A stretch of DNA of 64,000 nucleotides from Schistosoma haematobium. Taxonomy: Eukaryota; Platyhelminthes; Trematoda; Strigeidida; Schistosomatidae. Positions 1-12,489 of the stretch are shown here, piece by piece. Both the position numbers and the translations under genes were made by a program. The stretch is taken from NCBI RefSeq assembly GCF_000699445.3, contig NC_067197.1, positions 22,675,809 through 22,739,808 of the forward strand, given 5' to 3'. Below the pieces are notes generated by a model. The model ran no database searches. It was not told where the DNA came from and saw nothing but the letters and a program-made list of their open reading frames with translations. Position 1 is the first letter of the stretch, and each line of letters starts with the position of its first letter.

Positions 1-2940
1 CCAAAGATTGTACACACATTGCTATAACGCCAGGTTTCTTCATCTACACGTATAACAATAATAATAGACCATTCAATGTATTTTCAGAGGAGCAATATGC
101 ATCGATGCAGCAAACAAATAATGGGAGTGAATTTATCGTGTGGATAGATTGTGGTAGGTTATTCCATAGTCTAGAAAGTTTACAGGTGATGTAATTCATA
201 TAAAGAGATGATTTAGAATGAGTTTGTTTCACTAATGCCAAGGAATTACGGGTGTCATAATGAAAAGTTTCTGCATATTGAATCACGTGACTGGATGTAA
301 ACGATAGTTTATGAAGTAGTTTGAAGAAAAAGATAAGATTTAGTTTGAGTCTCCTCCTCCATAAAGGGTCTAGCCCGAGTTTATTACATCTAGAATTATA
401 AGTTAAGGTACAATCAGCTCCAAGAATACGAAGTGTAAATCGTCTCTGTACTGATTCCAGCCTTAATTTATCCTTTATGAGCGCACTGCTAAGAATAAAC
501 GTGCAATATTCTAGAAGAGGTCGAGCACAAACTTTGTACATTAGAATACGTGATTCAGTGTTGTAAAGATTTCGAGTTATGTAACCTATTAGACGTTGAA
601 ACTTAGAGGTCTGTTTTAATATATGTTCTGTAAACGACAAGTCTTGGAAATATCTAAATCCTAAGTCTACTACTGTATGTAACCTAGATAACACTTCACC
701 ATTTATGGTAATGTCTAGGTTGAGCGATGTATCGCCGAAGCATATCCATCCACATTTAGTCGTATTAAGCTCCAGTTGCCATTTTAAGCGCCACTGTGCT
801 ACCTTGTTAAGCTTCATGCTGATGCAATTTCGCATATTTTTCAGGTCATGTGGAGAAAATGAATATACTACTTTAAGATCATCTGCATATAGAAGGGGTT
901 TACCGACACAAAAACTTTCACAAATATCATTGATAAACACTAAAAAGAGCAAAGGACCTAAGACACTACCTTGTATTACACCACTTCTAACAGGGACAGC
1001 GTTAGACAATGAAGAGTTAATTTTAACTATTTGATGTCGATTGCTGAGGAAGGAATCAAGCCAAGCAAGCAAAGGATTTCGAACCCCATAAGATGCGAGC
1101 TAACCTATAAGAAGTTGGTGGCTAACCATGTCAAAGGCTTTAGAAATGTCCAGATATAGCACTAAGACTAGATATCCTTGGCTAGGTAGAGAATAGACTA
1201 AATTAAAGAAGTCAAAATGACATGTCATGCAAGAACGATTTTTAAGAAATCCATGTTGAGTATCATTGATAAATTTTCCAGCAAGTAAATAGTTGGAAAG
1301 TCCATCACTTATAATTTTTTCCATAATCCTAGAAATAACTGGAGTAATATTTATTGGCCGGTAATTGTTCATGTCAGTCTTATCTCCAGATTTGTAACGT
1401 GGTACGATGTACGCGGTTTTCCAACAGTAAGGGTAAGAACCGGTTTCCATAGAGAGAGAGTAAACAGCTTTAGAAAAAGAAGTGGAATACCTGGACCACT
1501 ATATTTGTAGAGAAAGGATGAAATCCTGTCTACTCCATGACCTCTCGAAAGCCTAAGGGTATTTATAGCCTTATTAATTTTCATGCATGTGAAGGAGATA
1601 GATTTTATTGAGTTGCTAGTCACGCACATAACCCTTGAAGCAGAGCCACTTATGATTCCTACACCATCCGCAAAAATACCACTGAAAAGGTCTGCTATAG
1701 TTTTAGAGTCGTATATAAAAGTGCTATTATGCTGGATGCACGGTATATCAACATTTCGAGTTGCTTTAGCGCGTTTATTGAAAAGGAGAGTTAAGTTTTG
1801 TACTTTCGAGTTAGTATTAAGTGCTAACAGCTCCTCATTAATGGCTTTTAACCTATGTTTCTCTTTAATTTGATTAAAAATTATTGTTATTTGTGCAACT
1901 GCTGTGAAGTCGTTTGACTCAAAATAACGATTCTTTAGGCGTTTTAGTTTATTACGATATTTAGCTGGTATATATAATTCATAAGGTTTACTAAACCTGT
2001 ACGTTTTAAGAGGTACACAGGAATCTAAATAAGAGTTAGTGATCGGATAGCATCCATGAGACTATTACATGAAAAAAAAGTTATCCCAGTCTGAAAGTTT
2101 AATCAGTGAATGCAGGAGGTCCCAGTCAGCATGCTTATAGTCTCTATAATGACAGGTTTTTTGAATGGGTCGGTTATAAGAGGGATAGATAGGGAGAGCG
2201 CAAACTACTACCGTATGGTCACTGCTTTCAAATTCATCGTATACTTTTACAGATAGTGGGATAACATCTCTGCTAAATATTAGATCGAGTATACTATCGC
2301 CTCTAGTTGGGGTGCGAACCCACTGTGACCAGCAGTGCATGTTAATGGTTGCCGAGAACTCATCATTACATGACTGACAACTAACGGTACTCCAGTTGAT
2401 CCCAATAATTGAAATCCCCAGTGATAACCTTGGCATTAAAGTTTAGAGAAGATGCATGTATGAATGCATTGATAATAAGATCATTCCCATTATTCGAACT
2501 ATCAGGAGCTCTGTATATACATCCAAGGAGTAGACTATGATTCAGGGTGTTGACTGATATCCAGACTGATTCTGGTAAACTATTCAGGACACTATCTTCA
2601 ACTTTATTAGTTGTTAGGGTATCCAAAGCATATATAATGCAACCACCTCCTCGCCTAGTTTCTCTGTCGCAGCGATAGAGTCGATAGTTCTGGATATTTA
2701 ATTCTGAATTAGATACTGCTTGAGAGCACCATGTTTCAGTGATAAATATGAAAGGTTTGGCTAGAAAAGCTAATGTTCTCAAGGCTGAAATTTTGTTCAG
2801 AAGTGAACGTGCATTGAAAAGTAATAAGTTTAAAAAGGGAGTGTGTAGTGTAATAAAACCGAGAGCTTCCCTATTGATGTTATGTATTTTGGATTTGCAT
2901 AGACTGTGGTTTATTATGTTTGACTAATCGTATGGGCTAT
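1..2940 (-). mobile_element. CR1-like non-LTR retrotransposon, 3' end off window
   Basis: A LINE read on the minus strand, with endonuclease upstream (about 2850-2065) and reverse transcriptase downstream (about 1630-44). The endonuclease is the APE type. The RT motif B region, with GVIQGSVLGPLLF, is typical of the CR1/Jockey group, unlike the RTE elements later in the window. The 3' untranslated region runs off the left edge at base 1. The 5' limit is not sharp; the leader or the end of a first ORF may reach about 3250, where a short Cys-containing stretch is visible in one frame. CR1 (SR1/Perere-like) is my assignment from motifs. Confidence 0.85.
44..2850 (-). pseudogene. CR1-like ORF2 (endonuclease + reverse transcriptase), broken
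   Basis: This polyprotein would nick target DNA and reverse-transcribe the element's RNA. Endonuclease landmarks in order are FNARSL, the catalytic TETW, CIYRAPDS, GDFN and SSDHTVV. The RT has motif A in LDISKAFD, motif B GVIQGSVLGPLL and motif C YADD near 870-885. The reading is interrupted by a frameshift near 2400, a shift in an A8 tract near 2071 that brings up TAA-TAG, a shift in a (GA)n tract near 1450, and one in-frame TAG near 1095. The linker 2040-1630 is open throughout but lacks Met codons, so simple ORF calling misses it. Between breaks the protein is well conserved, which implies a fairly recent insertion. As it stands it cannot make a complete enzyme. Confidence 0.85.
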
Positions 2941-4094
2941 CGCTTGAACAAACTGTATTGCTAGTGGGACCAGGGATTTCTGAAGGCCAAAAAAATCATT
3001 ATTTTGATACAGTGGATTAATTTGTTAAACTTGACTAGGCGGACAGTTAAGACAGACACCTGCCAGTTGGGGTTGGGTTGATGGTGAGTAACCTAGTAAT
3101 CCATCTTGCCCAATGGGAGTGTTGAGAATAGTTACGTCTTACAGGTATGTTATTTAAAACGTTTGAGGATAACCGTATAGGACGTTAATTTGCCTAAGAC
3201 GAATATCTACACTAGATACCCTCCCAGTGTCTATTCTACAGGACATCAACACAAATCAAGAACACGTGACTAGCCTGACTAGAACATAAGTATATTTCCA
3301 CACCAAAAAATGACAACAAATTTATCACAAATTTCCATTGGAAAAAGTTTGGCTTAAGATAACTCACCGTTTTTCCTAGCTCGCAGTTGATTTATATGCT
3401 AATAACTAGTGTATTTTCAACCACCACTCCATACAATACTTTCACACGTCTATTTTTTTATACACCCAAAATATCGATTTCGGCTTTTCTAGACGGAAAT
3501 CATGTGCATAAACTAAGTCAACTGCTTTAAATTCTCGAATTCTCTGACAATTTCCTTTCTTATTTTTTTTACTCCACTCGTTCTGTCTTCAAGGTTCAAA
3601 ACATCAAAAAAACACCCTAATTGGTTATCCAAATATTGTTTCAGCTGGTGATTTTCTGTCTTGACAGTTTAGGCTAGGTGTAATTCTATAAGAAATCAGC
3701 AACTGCTGAAGAGTTTGTTTACGTTATCTTCTTCACCCAATCTTTAAGAGATATAGCTTAAGAATATGAATAAATCTTTCTGCTTGCCCATTTAACTGAC
3801 GATGATACGGCAAGATTCTCATACATTCAATCCGTACTGATTGGCATTTGCACACGATAGCAGCTTTTTTATAATTAACTAAATGAATGACCGAATGACT
3901 ACATAAAAGTAAAGGAATCCCATCAATTAATTTCTATTTTTTTTCTTACATTACTAGATATCTCAGGATTGTGGTATACTGTCTTCTGATTAATTTCCTA
4001 TAAAAAATTGACTATCACTTTTCAATTCTCCATATAATTATTAACAAAAATATATTTTGAAAAATAAACAAACAATCATATTCCAACAACTAAC
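2941..4094. other. LINE leader remnant and unassigned AT-rich DNA
   Basis: Bases 2941 to about 3250 are less AT-rich and probably belong to the 5' part of the adjacent LINE. From about 3300 to 4094 I see nothing beyond AT-rich non-coding DNA. Bases immediately left of 4095 would be intron of the host gene. Confidence 0.4.
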
Positions 4095-4469
4095 TTTATA
4101 AATTTTTGGTGGTAATTGTGGTGTATTCATTAGAATTGGATGCGCTGAAACTGATCTAGTAAATATATCTTTACTAGTTTCCATGTCTAATGTTTCACTT
4201 TTCTCTAAAACTTTTGATTTTGATCGAGATTTATGCTCTTCAATATTTAATCGATTTAAAGAATAATCATGATAACTGATATTATTATTATTATTATTAT
4301 TATTATTCATTATTGGAATTTGATCTAGTTCATGTTGTGATTTTTTATGAATTGGATTAATAACCCATTGATAATTATTTTCATTATTTTTAATATTTCG
4401 ATGATTTTTTGTATGTGAATGTTTTGTTTTTATTGGTAATTGTGAATTAATTTGTTCATGAGAAGTAGT
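4095..4469 (-). CDS. Internal exon of an unidentified host gene, Asn-rich
   Basis: A 375-base stretch open on the minus strand, starting just after a good splice acceptor (pyrimidine tract ending TTTTACAG, AG at 4471-4470) and ending before a plausible donor GTTAGT (GT at 4094-4093). Both ends fall in phase 0. It encodes about 125 residues: a basic, Asn/His-rich first half with HSHTKNHRN, a run of nine Asn from a (TAA)n-type microsatellite, then a charged segment with RSKSKVLEKSE and a Pro-containing end. No domain is recognisable, and the protein looks disordered. The frame is open well upstream of the Met before the Asn run, so that Met is not a start. The next upstream exon could be the one at 33445-33765. 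Confidence 0.55.
4280..4310. repeat. (ATT)n microsatellite inside the exon
   Basis: A perfect trinucleotide repeat of about nine units, read on the minus strand as Asn codons. Such tracts change length readily, so the Asn run is likely to vary between isolates. Confidence 0.9.
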
Positions 4470-4645
4470 CTGTAAAACAAGAAAAGAAAATTATATTGAT
4501 TAAAGAGAATGAGTAGAATTTGAAAAAGAAACTAAAATATATATAGCCTTAAAAAATCAGTATTCAATAAGAGAAAGTTATATAATGGCTAGAATCAAGT
4601 GTTATTGCATTCTATGAATAATGTAATTGAAATTCATTTGGTATT

Positions 4646-4887
4646 GTTTACTTGAATCTTCTCATTGATGTTTAGAATTGCAATTGATTGATCTCTTATT
4701 GGCATATGTGCATACTGTGCGTATTGTTTCGATATTGCGCGTCCTGTAATCCACTGCTAGCCATGATCCATCTTTGTTTATAACGCTAGTAAATTGAAGT
4801 GATATTGAGGTAATACACACGGTACACACATATTCCAATAAGAGACTGAACAACAATGGTAAGATTCAAGTAAACAGTACCATTTGA
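4646..4887. repeat. Two half hammerhead-SINEs, head to head
   Basis: Bases 4646-4735 are the 3' part of a hammerhead SINE on the minus strand (reverse complement of the tail seen at 25870-25985). Bases 4736-4887 are the downstream half on the plus strand, beginning at the cleavage-site side (GCGTCCTG) and continuing through the same tail. The two tails form an inverted repeat of about 85 bases per arm around a spacer of about 65 bases. Neither half has the CTGACGA core, so no complete ribozyme is present. Confidence 0.7.
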
Positions 4888-4924
4888 ATTTAAAATTCAC
4901 CACATTGCACAAACAAGTGGTTAT

Positions 4925-5110
4925 TAGGATTCAGTAGCTAAGTTGATAACGAGATGACGTTTAAAGCGAGTTCCAGAGTGAAAATCAACTCTGAGATGCA
5001 GGTACATTCGGCAGACAAGTCCCAAATAGGATGAAACGCGCGTCCTGGAACCCACTGCTGGTCACTATTCATCTTTGCTTTTAATGTTATTGAAACTTGA
5101 TTTTTCTAAC
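4925..5110 (+). repeat. Hammerhead SINE (Sm-alpha type), 3'-truncated
   Basis: Starts with an A-box-like TAGCTAAGTTGATAACG and a degraded B-box-like GAGTTCCAGAGTG, followed by the linker AAATCAACTCTGAGATGCAGG shared (in part) with the copy at 25.7 kb, then the ribozyme segment. It stops at about 5105, before the tail. Pol III transcription is known for this family, but this copy's B box is damaged. Confidence 0.7.
5005..5050 (+). ncRNA. Degenerate hammerhead ribozyme
   Basis: Aligns with the schistosome hammerhead: stem II with AAAT loop, GAAAC, and a GTC cleavage triplet followed by CTGG. The first core box reads CAGACAA instead of CTGACGA, changing two invariant positions, so self-cleavage is unlikely. 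Confidence 0.65.
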
Positions 5111-6805
5111 AAATTATGTACTTTAGTATCCATATCAAACAGGCTTTTTGGTCAAAGGTTAACGTGTCGGATGACCACCTGCCTACTACTGATTCTCGGA
5201 AAGACAGAATCTTGTATGTAGTGTGATTATTATTTTAGTTAGAATTATTTGCTATAAGATCATATTCTGTGGTAAACTGAAGTTTCTAATAATACATCAA
5301 TAAGTGAACTACACAGTTCAGAATAGCAACATACACGATGGTATTTTGAATTATTTTCTAAACTAGTAGTTTTACTTCGCATATTGATTAAAGGATTATA
5401 TATATAATCATTTCAATGAGTTAATCCAACAAAGAACTTTATCACCAAAAATAAAGTGTGGCTTAATAACGGAAATAGGTAACGAAGTCAATCAAATTAC
5501 TTAGTTTCTGATACTTTCAAAAATGTATCTCGTTTCGGAAGAATTAAATTTGAATTTCGGTTTTAGTTTAGCTTTTACCGAACTGATCAATTATGTCATG
5601 ATAAATGAAGTATAAGGAGAATTTCAAGCTTAGAAAGAAAATTAAGTAAATTTTCTGCAAGTTAGGAAAAATGATGGTCAATTATCTCGTCTAATATATG
5701 TAGGAGTATTTTTGAGTTACCCATTGTAAATAATTGTATGAATGCTGAAAGCTTCCTGACATATTGTCATAGTGTGATATTTACATTTCTCTTATGAAAA
5801 CAACCACACTTAGTAATCGTTCAGGCTTTATAATCTATAACCATAATAAATGAAACTGTGTTTCCAACAGAAGCTGTTCTTTCCTTATGGTAGTGTGACT
5901 CAGGGCTGTTAGGCCTTTAATCATTTCAAATATCCGATATAAGTTTATATTCGGTTTTACATTTTAGAAAATAAAAAATATTTCTCTAAAATCTCAACTT
6001 ATGTAAACAGTATTTCACTTCAAATGAATAAATAAATATTACACGTACAATTAAAACCTTGTCTAGTTATGCTTACAGATAATTCCATCTGAAATAAAAT
6101 CAAGGAGTTAGACAAGATTACTTATATATATACACATTTACATTTCTATATCGTTTGCCAAAGTTATCATTTACCTAGATAACACAAAACTGGGAAGAAA
6201 TGTTTGTAAAATATGCATTCATGTTGAAAAAAATAAGACTAATTTTTTTTAAAAAAATGAAGGAAATGTCAATGAGTTAATCTAATTTTCAAAGTGTGTA
6301 TTCGGCATGTTTAATAACTTAAGTTTTTCTATATTATAACACTAGTTAAAATCTGTTTCCTGTTAGAACAAAAAAAGTTCCTCAGTGTTACAACAACAAC
6401 AACAAAAGAGACAAAAATATTTTCACTAATTTAGGTCACGTCCAATCATTTAGTAAAAGACCTGGTGTTATTCCTTTTCAGAACATTTTTGATAAAAGGT
6501 AAAGTGAAAAGTTTACATCAAAAGTGGAGTGAAATTTTCACTGACGATTTCTTATAAAATGAAATAATTTGTATACAAAATTCTCTAGTCATTTAATAGC
6601 AAGATAGGCAAATACTTTTGATGATATTATTAATAAAAATAATATACAATAAACCCCATTTATATGCTTAAATTAACTTAAGATACTAAATTTGTTTAGA
6701 CGAATGAATTATATGATTACGTTTATCCCGTCTTATAGTTAATAATCAATATTTAAATTATTTTCACATAAGAACTCTAAAAACTCCAAGTATATTTTTT
6801 AAGCA
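5111..6805. other. AT-rich DNA, no feature recognised
   Basis: No open frame with coding character and no recognised repeat, apart from a short (ACA)n run near 6390-6405. Confidence 0.5.
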
Positions 6806-6940
6806 TAGATGGATGGTGGCTAGCAGTGGAATTCAGAACGCACAATTCCGCCTATTTGAGACTCGTCAGCTGGATATACATGCATTATAGAGTTGATGTT
6901 CACTGTGGGACTCGAAACTTGTATTGTTTGAATCAAGCAA
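6806..6940 (-). repeat. Hammerhead SINE, minus strand, decayed
   Basis: Read on the minus strand it has a B-box-like TTTCGAGTCCC, the linker ATCAACTCT, then the ribozyme segment and the CCACTGCTAGCCACC that normally follows the cleavage site. The A-box end has been replaced by unrelated sequence and the 3' tail is missing. Confidence 0.65.
6831..6876 (-). ncRNA. Degenerate hammerhead ribozyme
   Basis: The core box CTGACGA and stem II are intact. The second box reads GGAA in place of GAAA, and the site triplet is GTT in place of GTC. Loss of the invariant A makes activity unlikely. Confidence 0.6.
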
Positions 6941-7162
6941 ACAATGCAAAAAAAGTGAAATAAGTAAAGGATAATCCTGATAACCTTTGTCTTCTCATTG
7001 CACTATCGAAATCAAGTATTTCTTGTTAAAATTATGTTTAAACTTGATTAATTTAGATTAATTAAGCAAGTGAACAGTGTAGTTATTAAGGATTATTATA
7101 TATGTGCCAAGAAGTGCCTCTGGTTAACGAAAATAATCCAGTGAAAGCAGAAGAATGAAAAG

Positions 7163-7164
<2 letters not shown>

Positions 7165-7217
<53 letters not shown>
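7165..7217. repeat. (AT)n microsatellite
   Basis: About 26 uninterrupted AT units, the longest dinucleotide run in the window. It is self-complementary and likely polymorphic. Confidence 0.95.
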
Positions 7218-7220
<3 letters not shown>

Positions 7221-10200
7221 GTTCATTCAATTTAATGTGGATTAAATGAGAAAACGACTTTTTAACGTAAACATTTCCAAGAATTTATTTTGATAAACTT
7301 CGTATCAACATCTCTTCTGTTCAGTAGTTCACATTAAAGAGATTCAGTTTTTTATGTAATCCTCAATTAATTAAATGGATTCGTGATATACAACAGTACC
7401 AAAATAGATCAAAGCTATATAAACCACTTGATCATTTATCATCAAACACTGTGTTCAGAAGTACTAACCTTACACTTCAAATATGTTGAACTTTCGATAT
7501 CTAAAAACTTATCCATAATGATGAATAAGTCTACAGATTTCTGAGAACTTTCATAGAGTTTTTAATATATAGTAGGTGCAGCTTACATATAACATACACG
7601 AATGGTGATAGTCAACTTATAAAGAATAATATAAGCAATCTAGATTTCGTGAAAAAAACAAGACGTTCAACGCTTCTCTCTTAAAATAAATATGTATTCT
7701 TCTTGACAGAAAGAATACACCGCCACGATATGCTTTATGCCTATAGAATATCGTTTATTGCGATTTTAAACAAGAATTGTTGAATGAATCAATCACTTTC
7801 AACACTACTTTTAACATTTAAAACCATACTGAATGAGGTGTACACTATAGCAGTACCTGATAAGGTTTTGTACACACTTCTCAATATATTATTACAATTT
7901 TCATAAAGCACACCCGTGAGGTTAAAAGAAGCAAATACAGTGGTTGGAAATTTTTCATTATTAAATAAACGAATCATAGGACATAAGTCAGTGTACAGTC
8001 GATCAAAATTACCGCTGGAGAGTTATTCTGTCACAACTTATACACTATGATGATATGCAATGTTTTAAAAGTGGCTTATGTGAAACAAATGCCATGACAA
8101 TTGTCACACGCAGTAACCAAATTATTTCTAAGACACTTACTACATATGGTTTTATCTTTAATGATGAAAACTTCAGTTAATCTATTGTGCTACATACAGA
8201 AAAAGCACGCACAATGTTGAACCGGTGACAACCTAGAATGAAAACTGGTCAATATAGATAAATTGTTCAAATTTCATTGAAGCCTAGTGTTTACGGAAAA
8301 AGTAACGTTAAAAGTAAAACGGACAGTTTCTCACCCTTTGTATGATATTTTTTAAGTAAAACCAGTGACAGATGATTTTTTTCTTGATTTTTAAATACGT
8401 AGAACAGTTTATAAGAAATACCAGCATTATAATTATGTATTATAATTTGTAAATAACTAGGCGTTGTCTTTATAGTCGGTTTGAATTGAAAGACCCATTT
8501 CTTCAATGTAAATCAATGAATATGGAGTAAATTATTCCTATTATTGTCTGCCAGTATATAAAAAGTGGTTACTTTGTTTTATTTTTACTATGGTAGTATG
8601 ATTCTTTTATGTCTTTCTTTCGATAATATCTAAGTGATTATCATATTTGAGTGATCTGGAAAGAAAACTGGGCTGAATAACGTTTCATACCATTTTCAAA
8701 TAAATAACGAATGAGTTAGCCAATGATACAGAAATGATTATTAATTAAAAGAAATTTATCTAAAAGAAATTCATATATTTCACTTATGGATTTGTTTATA
8801 GGATAAGTAGACAAATTTTCTGGTGGTAAAAATATGAGTTCTGGGAAGTAAAGTAGAACAAAACATATCGAGAACTAGAAAAAGTGAAAAAAAGATCAAT
8901 TAACGGATTACACTTAGTAAGTTAAAGTATAAGAGAACAGGCTGTGAACAGTTTGATAGTACAGACCAAACAAATGAAGAATTAATGAAATTTAATTATT
9001 ACGGACTCATATCAATGATATATTGGACGTTACGTTATTGTGTTTTTCCAATTTAGTTTATTTTTAATAAAATCAGAAAACATACATTTAAAAAAAAAGG
9101 ATTTTCCATTTTGGACTATGGTTGTATCATTATTCTGTTGTTTACATCAATCTTTCAGAGTTGGATAATATTTTGCGAACTCGTTATTGAATTATAAAGC
9201 TCATAAAACATTCTGACAATATTTGCCTCTTCTGCTAGTTCCAAACTGAGATACATTTATGTTGTATTTATTATAACATTTGTTTTGTTCTCATGTCACC
9301 ATGTGCACTATGTATTATTTTTTGGTACACAGCTAGATATGATGGAAACAGACATTCTATTCTAGCTAAGTAGTCTAAAATTATCGAACTGGTTAAGAAG
9401 TCTAAATTCCCTTATTTAGAGCCTATATGTAGTTTAAATTGTGGCACAAGCAATAAAAAATTCTACTTGTTTTTTAGTGGATCTCCACCTCATGTCAACT
9501 TTTGATGAAAACTTATTTGGTATGGTAAATTTTCTATCTTTATAAAATTCAAAATCGATTCGTTCATATACTGTGTTTCAAGTACTAATGTATATTTGAC
9601 AAGAGTATTATCAAATATCATTGAAGTGTAAGCGCTCCGAGTTTACTATCGGCATTCGTGATTAAACATAAACTTCAAGATTGTGAACAAACTGCTTAGT
9701 CTAAGAATATTTCAAGTATACAATTAAGTTTAAGATTTCAAAGGATGAAAATACAAAATTTAGAACTGAATGTTAATAAAAATAAATCTGTGAAGGTAAA
9801 AAAGCTGTGCAATGTCTTTATTGATAGGATAAAAATAGTGAGACTTAAACACAAAAAAGTAATTTTTATTGTACAATGTGCAACGTTTATTATACTGTGC
9901 TTCACAGCTTATTAAATGTACTACTGTAGATCGTTTTAATTATTAGGTGACAGGAATGACTTGGTATAAAAGAGTATTCGTTTAAGCCAACTTTGTGCTT
10001 ATCAATTACTAACTCTGTAAGAACTCAAATGAAAAAGTTATAGCATTTAGTGTTGAATGCAAACAATAAACATTTTAGATTTAACATTAAATTACTTACT
10101 TTTTTAAAGTTCAATGTACATTTGTCATTGATTTCTATTCTTTTAAGTCAGTATACATAATACTGCACGATCACTGTATAACAAGCTGACCGTTTTGATT

Positions 10201-10820
10201 CTTTAAAATGCGTTTTTGGCTAAGTGAAACTATGTTCTAGCTTTTCCTGACTCACGTCACTTTACAACCCTCAATTTGTGAAAATTTATTTAAGGGAGTG
10301 AAATATTTAATTAAATTCACTGGTTTCTAAATGATGAAATGGTATATTTCACATCCTAGAAACAACTTTATCATAAGATATTCTTAAAATTACACAAATC
10401 AGATCAATATCCTGTTCATGAAATAATCCAGCTACATTAGTTATACACACCTAATTATTAATTTTTCTTAATTTGAAAGCTTGTTAAATAATCATTGTAA
10501 ATTCTAGAAAATGCAAAATTCCTGTATAACCAACGATATAAACAATCATTTATAAGTAAACACATATGACATTATGTGGACAGTTATAATGATCCGTTTA
10601 GTGAATAAATATACCTCTTTTCAGTAGGTTAAAGTGTTTTTCTTTTGCACAGTATAAAAAAGCCGAGTATATATACACCGAAGTCATTATATGATTACAA
10701 CATCAGACTGTTTTTTATTAACATAAACTGAATTAACTACATTAGAATACATAATTTACTCAAGAATAGTGAAAATCTAATGAATCCTATACAGAAAAAA
10801 AAATATCATTACCAAGGTTT
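7218..10820. other. AT-rich DNA, no feature recognised
   Basis: 3.6 kb without a recognisable gene or repeat family. Short open frames here have no coding character. Confidence 0.5.
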
Positions 10821-10990
10821 GACTTGATAGTTTCGAATAAATTGAGCATTAGGTAGATTGTTTTACATAAATAATATATATTTGTAATATCTCACTGAGT
10901 AGAAAAATTAGATTTTTTAACGTTTCGTGACTTAGTGTAAGCTACTTCTTCAGACAATAAATAAATAACCAAATCAAAATTAGTGGTACA
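10821..10990. repeat. Dispersed repeat fragment with ACGTTTCGTGAC motif
   Basis: The first 37 bases are about 86% identical to 27588-27624 in this window, including AAATTGAGCATT. The following ACGTTTCGTGAC ... CTTCTTCAG has the look of a widespread schistosome repeat that I cannot place in a family. Confidence 0.4.
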
Positions 10991-11349
10991 AACGAAATAA
11001 CAAGAATATTATGACATAATATTTATTTATAGAAGGAAAGATGTTAAAATTACACATAAAAAATTATCGTCAACACGCAAAATCATAATCCACTAACATA
11101 TTTATTTAATTATCAAAATACTAATATTCAATCGTCAATATGATCGTTTTTTCTTCATTTCTCAAACACACAATACAATGAGAAACTATAAAATGACGTA
11201 GAATTTCTTTCAGAAATAAGATAAACATTAATAGCAATAAAAACAAGATTGATTGTTTAGATATTTTTTATACAAGCGACAAATTTACAAACAAACAAAA
11301 ATTGTGAATAAATAAAAGCAGATAAAGTATGTTTATTCTGTTAGTCATA

Positions 11350-11635
11350 AATTAATCTAATTGGATAATGCAATGGCGTTTGAGGCGAATGGTATTGGGT
11401 TCCAGTTCCGGTGTCAATATCAACTATGGAATGCAGGCACATCCAGCTGACGAGCCTCAAATAAGACGAAACTCACGTCCTGGATTCTACTGCTAGTCAC
11501 TATCCGTTTTTGCTTATAATGCTTGTGAACTAAGGCAATATTGAGGGAATGCACACAGGATGTACATATGCCAATAAAAGAATGAATAATTACAGTCCTA
11601 AACATTAATGCGAACATTCAAGTAAACAATACTGA
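11350..11635 (+). repeat. Near-complete hammerhead SINE (Sm-alpha type)
   Basis: From 5' to 3' it has a weak A-box region (GGATAATGCAATGG), a B-box-like GGTTCCAGTTCCG, the linker ATCAACTATGGAATGCAGG, the hammerhead, the CTACTGCTAGTCACTATCC block, and the long tail ending TTCAAGTAAACAATAC. It is the best single copy after the one at 25.7 kb. Families of this kind are thought to spread using LINE machinery. The RTE elements in this window are candidate partners, but no shared tail was seen. Confidence 0.75.
11441..11485 (+). ncRNA. Hammerhead ribozyme, core intact
   Basis: A self-cleaving RNA motif. Stem I is perfect: ATCCAG (11441-11446) with CTGGAT (11480-11485). The core boxes CTGACGA (11447-11453) and GAAA (11468-11471) are canonical. 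Stem II is GCCT/AGAC with one C-A mismatch. The site triplet is GTC, with cleavage expected after 11479. Stem III is very weak, which is also typical of natural schistosome hammerheads and is thought to favour dimeric folding. It is the most likely active ribozyme in the window. Confidence 0.75.
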
Positions 11636-12489
11636 ATGAATTTAGTTATTCTATTTGTTTGTTTGATTTGTTTTTGTGTTTTTTACATTAGCAATTTATG
11701 TGACAACTTTTCAATGTTTTCTGATGGATCAGTTCTCTTAACTATAAAAATTGTCACTATAAGGTGTTCTAAACATTCTTTTGTTTTCTTTTTATTAATG
11801 AGATATAATAAAATTCAACATAGAATGACTAGTTCATTATCTCTACCAATGATCATGTTATTTAATGATTATTTTATTACAAATTTTATTGATTATTTCA
11901 TCAAATCTTAGTGATTGATTTAAGGTATTTTAGTGAGCTGAAGGCTTTCACCAACAATTTGAAGAAACCAAATATAGATAACATTAAACATCAACAATAG
12001 ATCATATTTATTGACTGTAATAAACATTACTTAACAGTCTTATTTACTATTTATATATTTATAAATGTAATAGATTATAATTATTGATAAACTTTGAAGT
12101 TGATCCATTAATTAAAATCAACATGTGAGTTCCATCAGGAAATAAAATTTAATCTAGTGGGTTTTTTTTCTACCACCAAGTAATTTACGAAACGTACAAA
12201 TAATATATGAATTAAAAAGGTTGAATTCCGTTATTAATAAAATCAGTAAAATGGAAACTCTTAATGCTTCAGTAATGACTGTGTTTATAAGTCTAATTTG
12301 GTCACAAGCCCAAATAAAGGAGGAGGGTTAGACATGGAGTTAGCAACTCAATCCCGTAGTTCCACAACCTTATGGAAAATATGTTAACCAGAAAAAAATC
12401 GCTTAAACTCTGTACTGTGAGTGGAAGAATCATCGTTTAAAAGAGTTATGACGCCTCATGATGAAAGCTGAAATATTCAAAAGTCATGA

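Noticed and set aside
856..859. Calling GVRF (residue numbers) in the 878-residue protein a true RVxF motif
   Set aside because: It lacks the basic residue at the first position, so it is mentioned only as a weak match.
11636..11911. A 91-codon hydrophobic open frame after the SINE
   Set aside because: The composition is that of random AT-rich DNA, with no splice or poly(A) signals placed around it.
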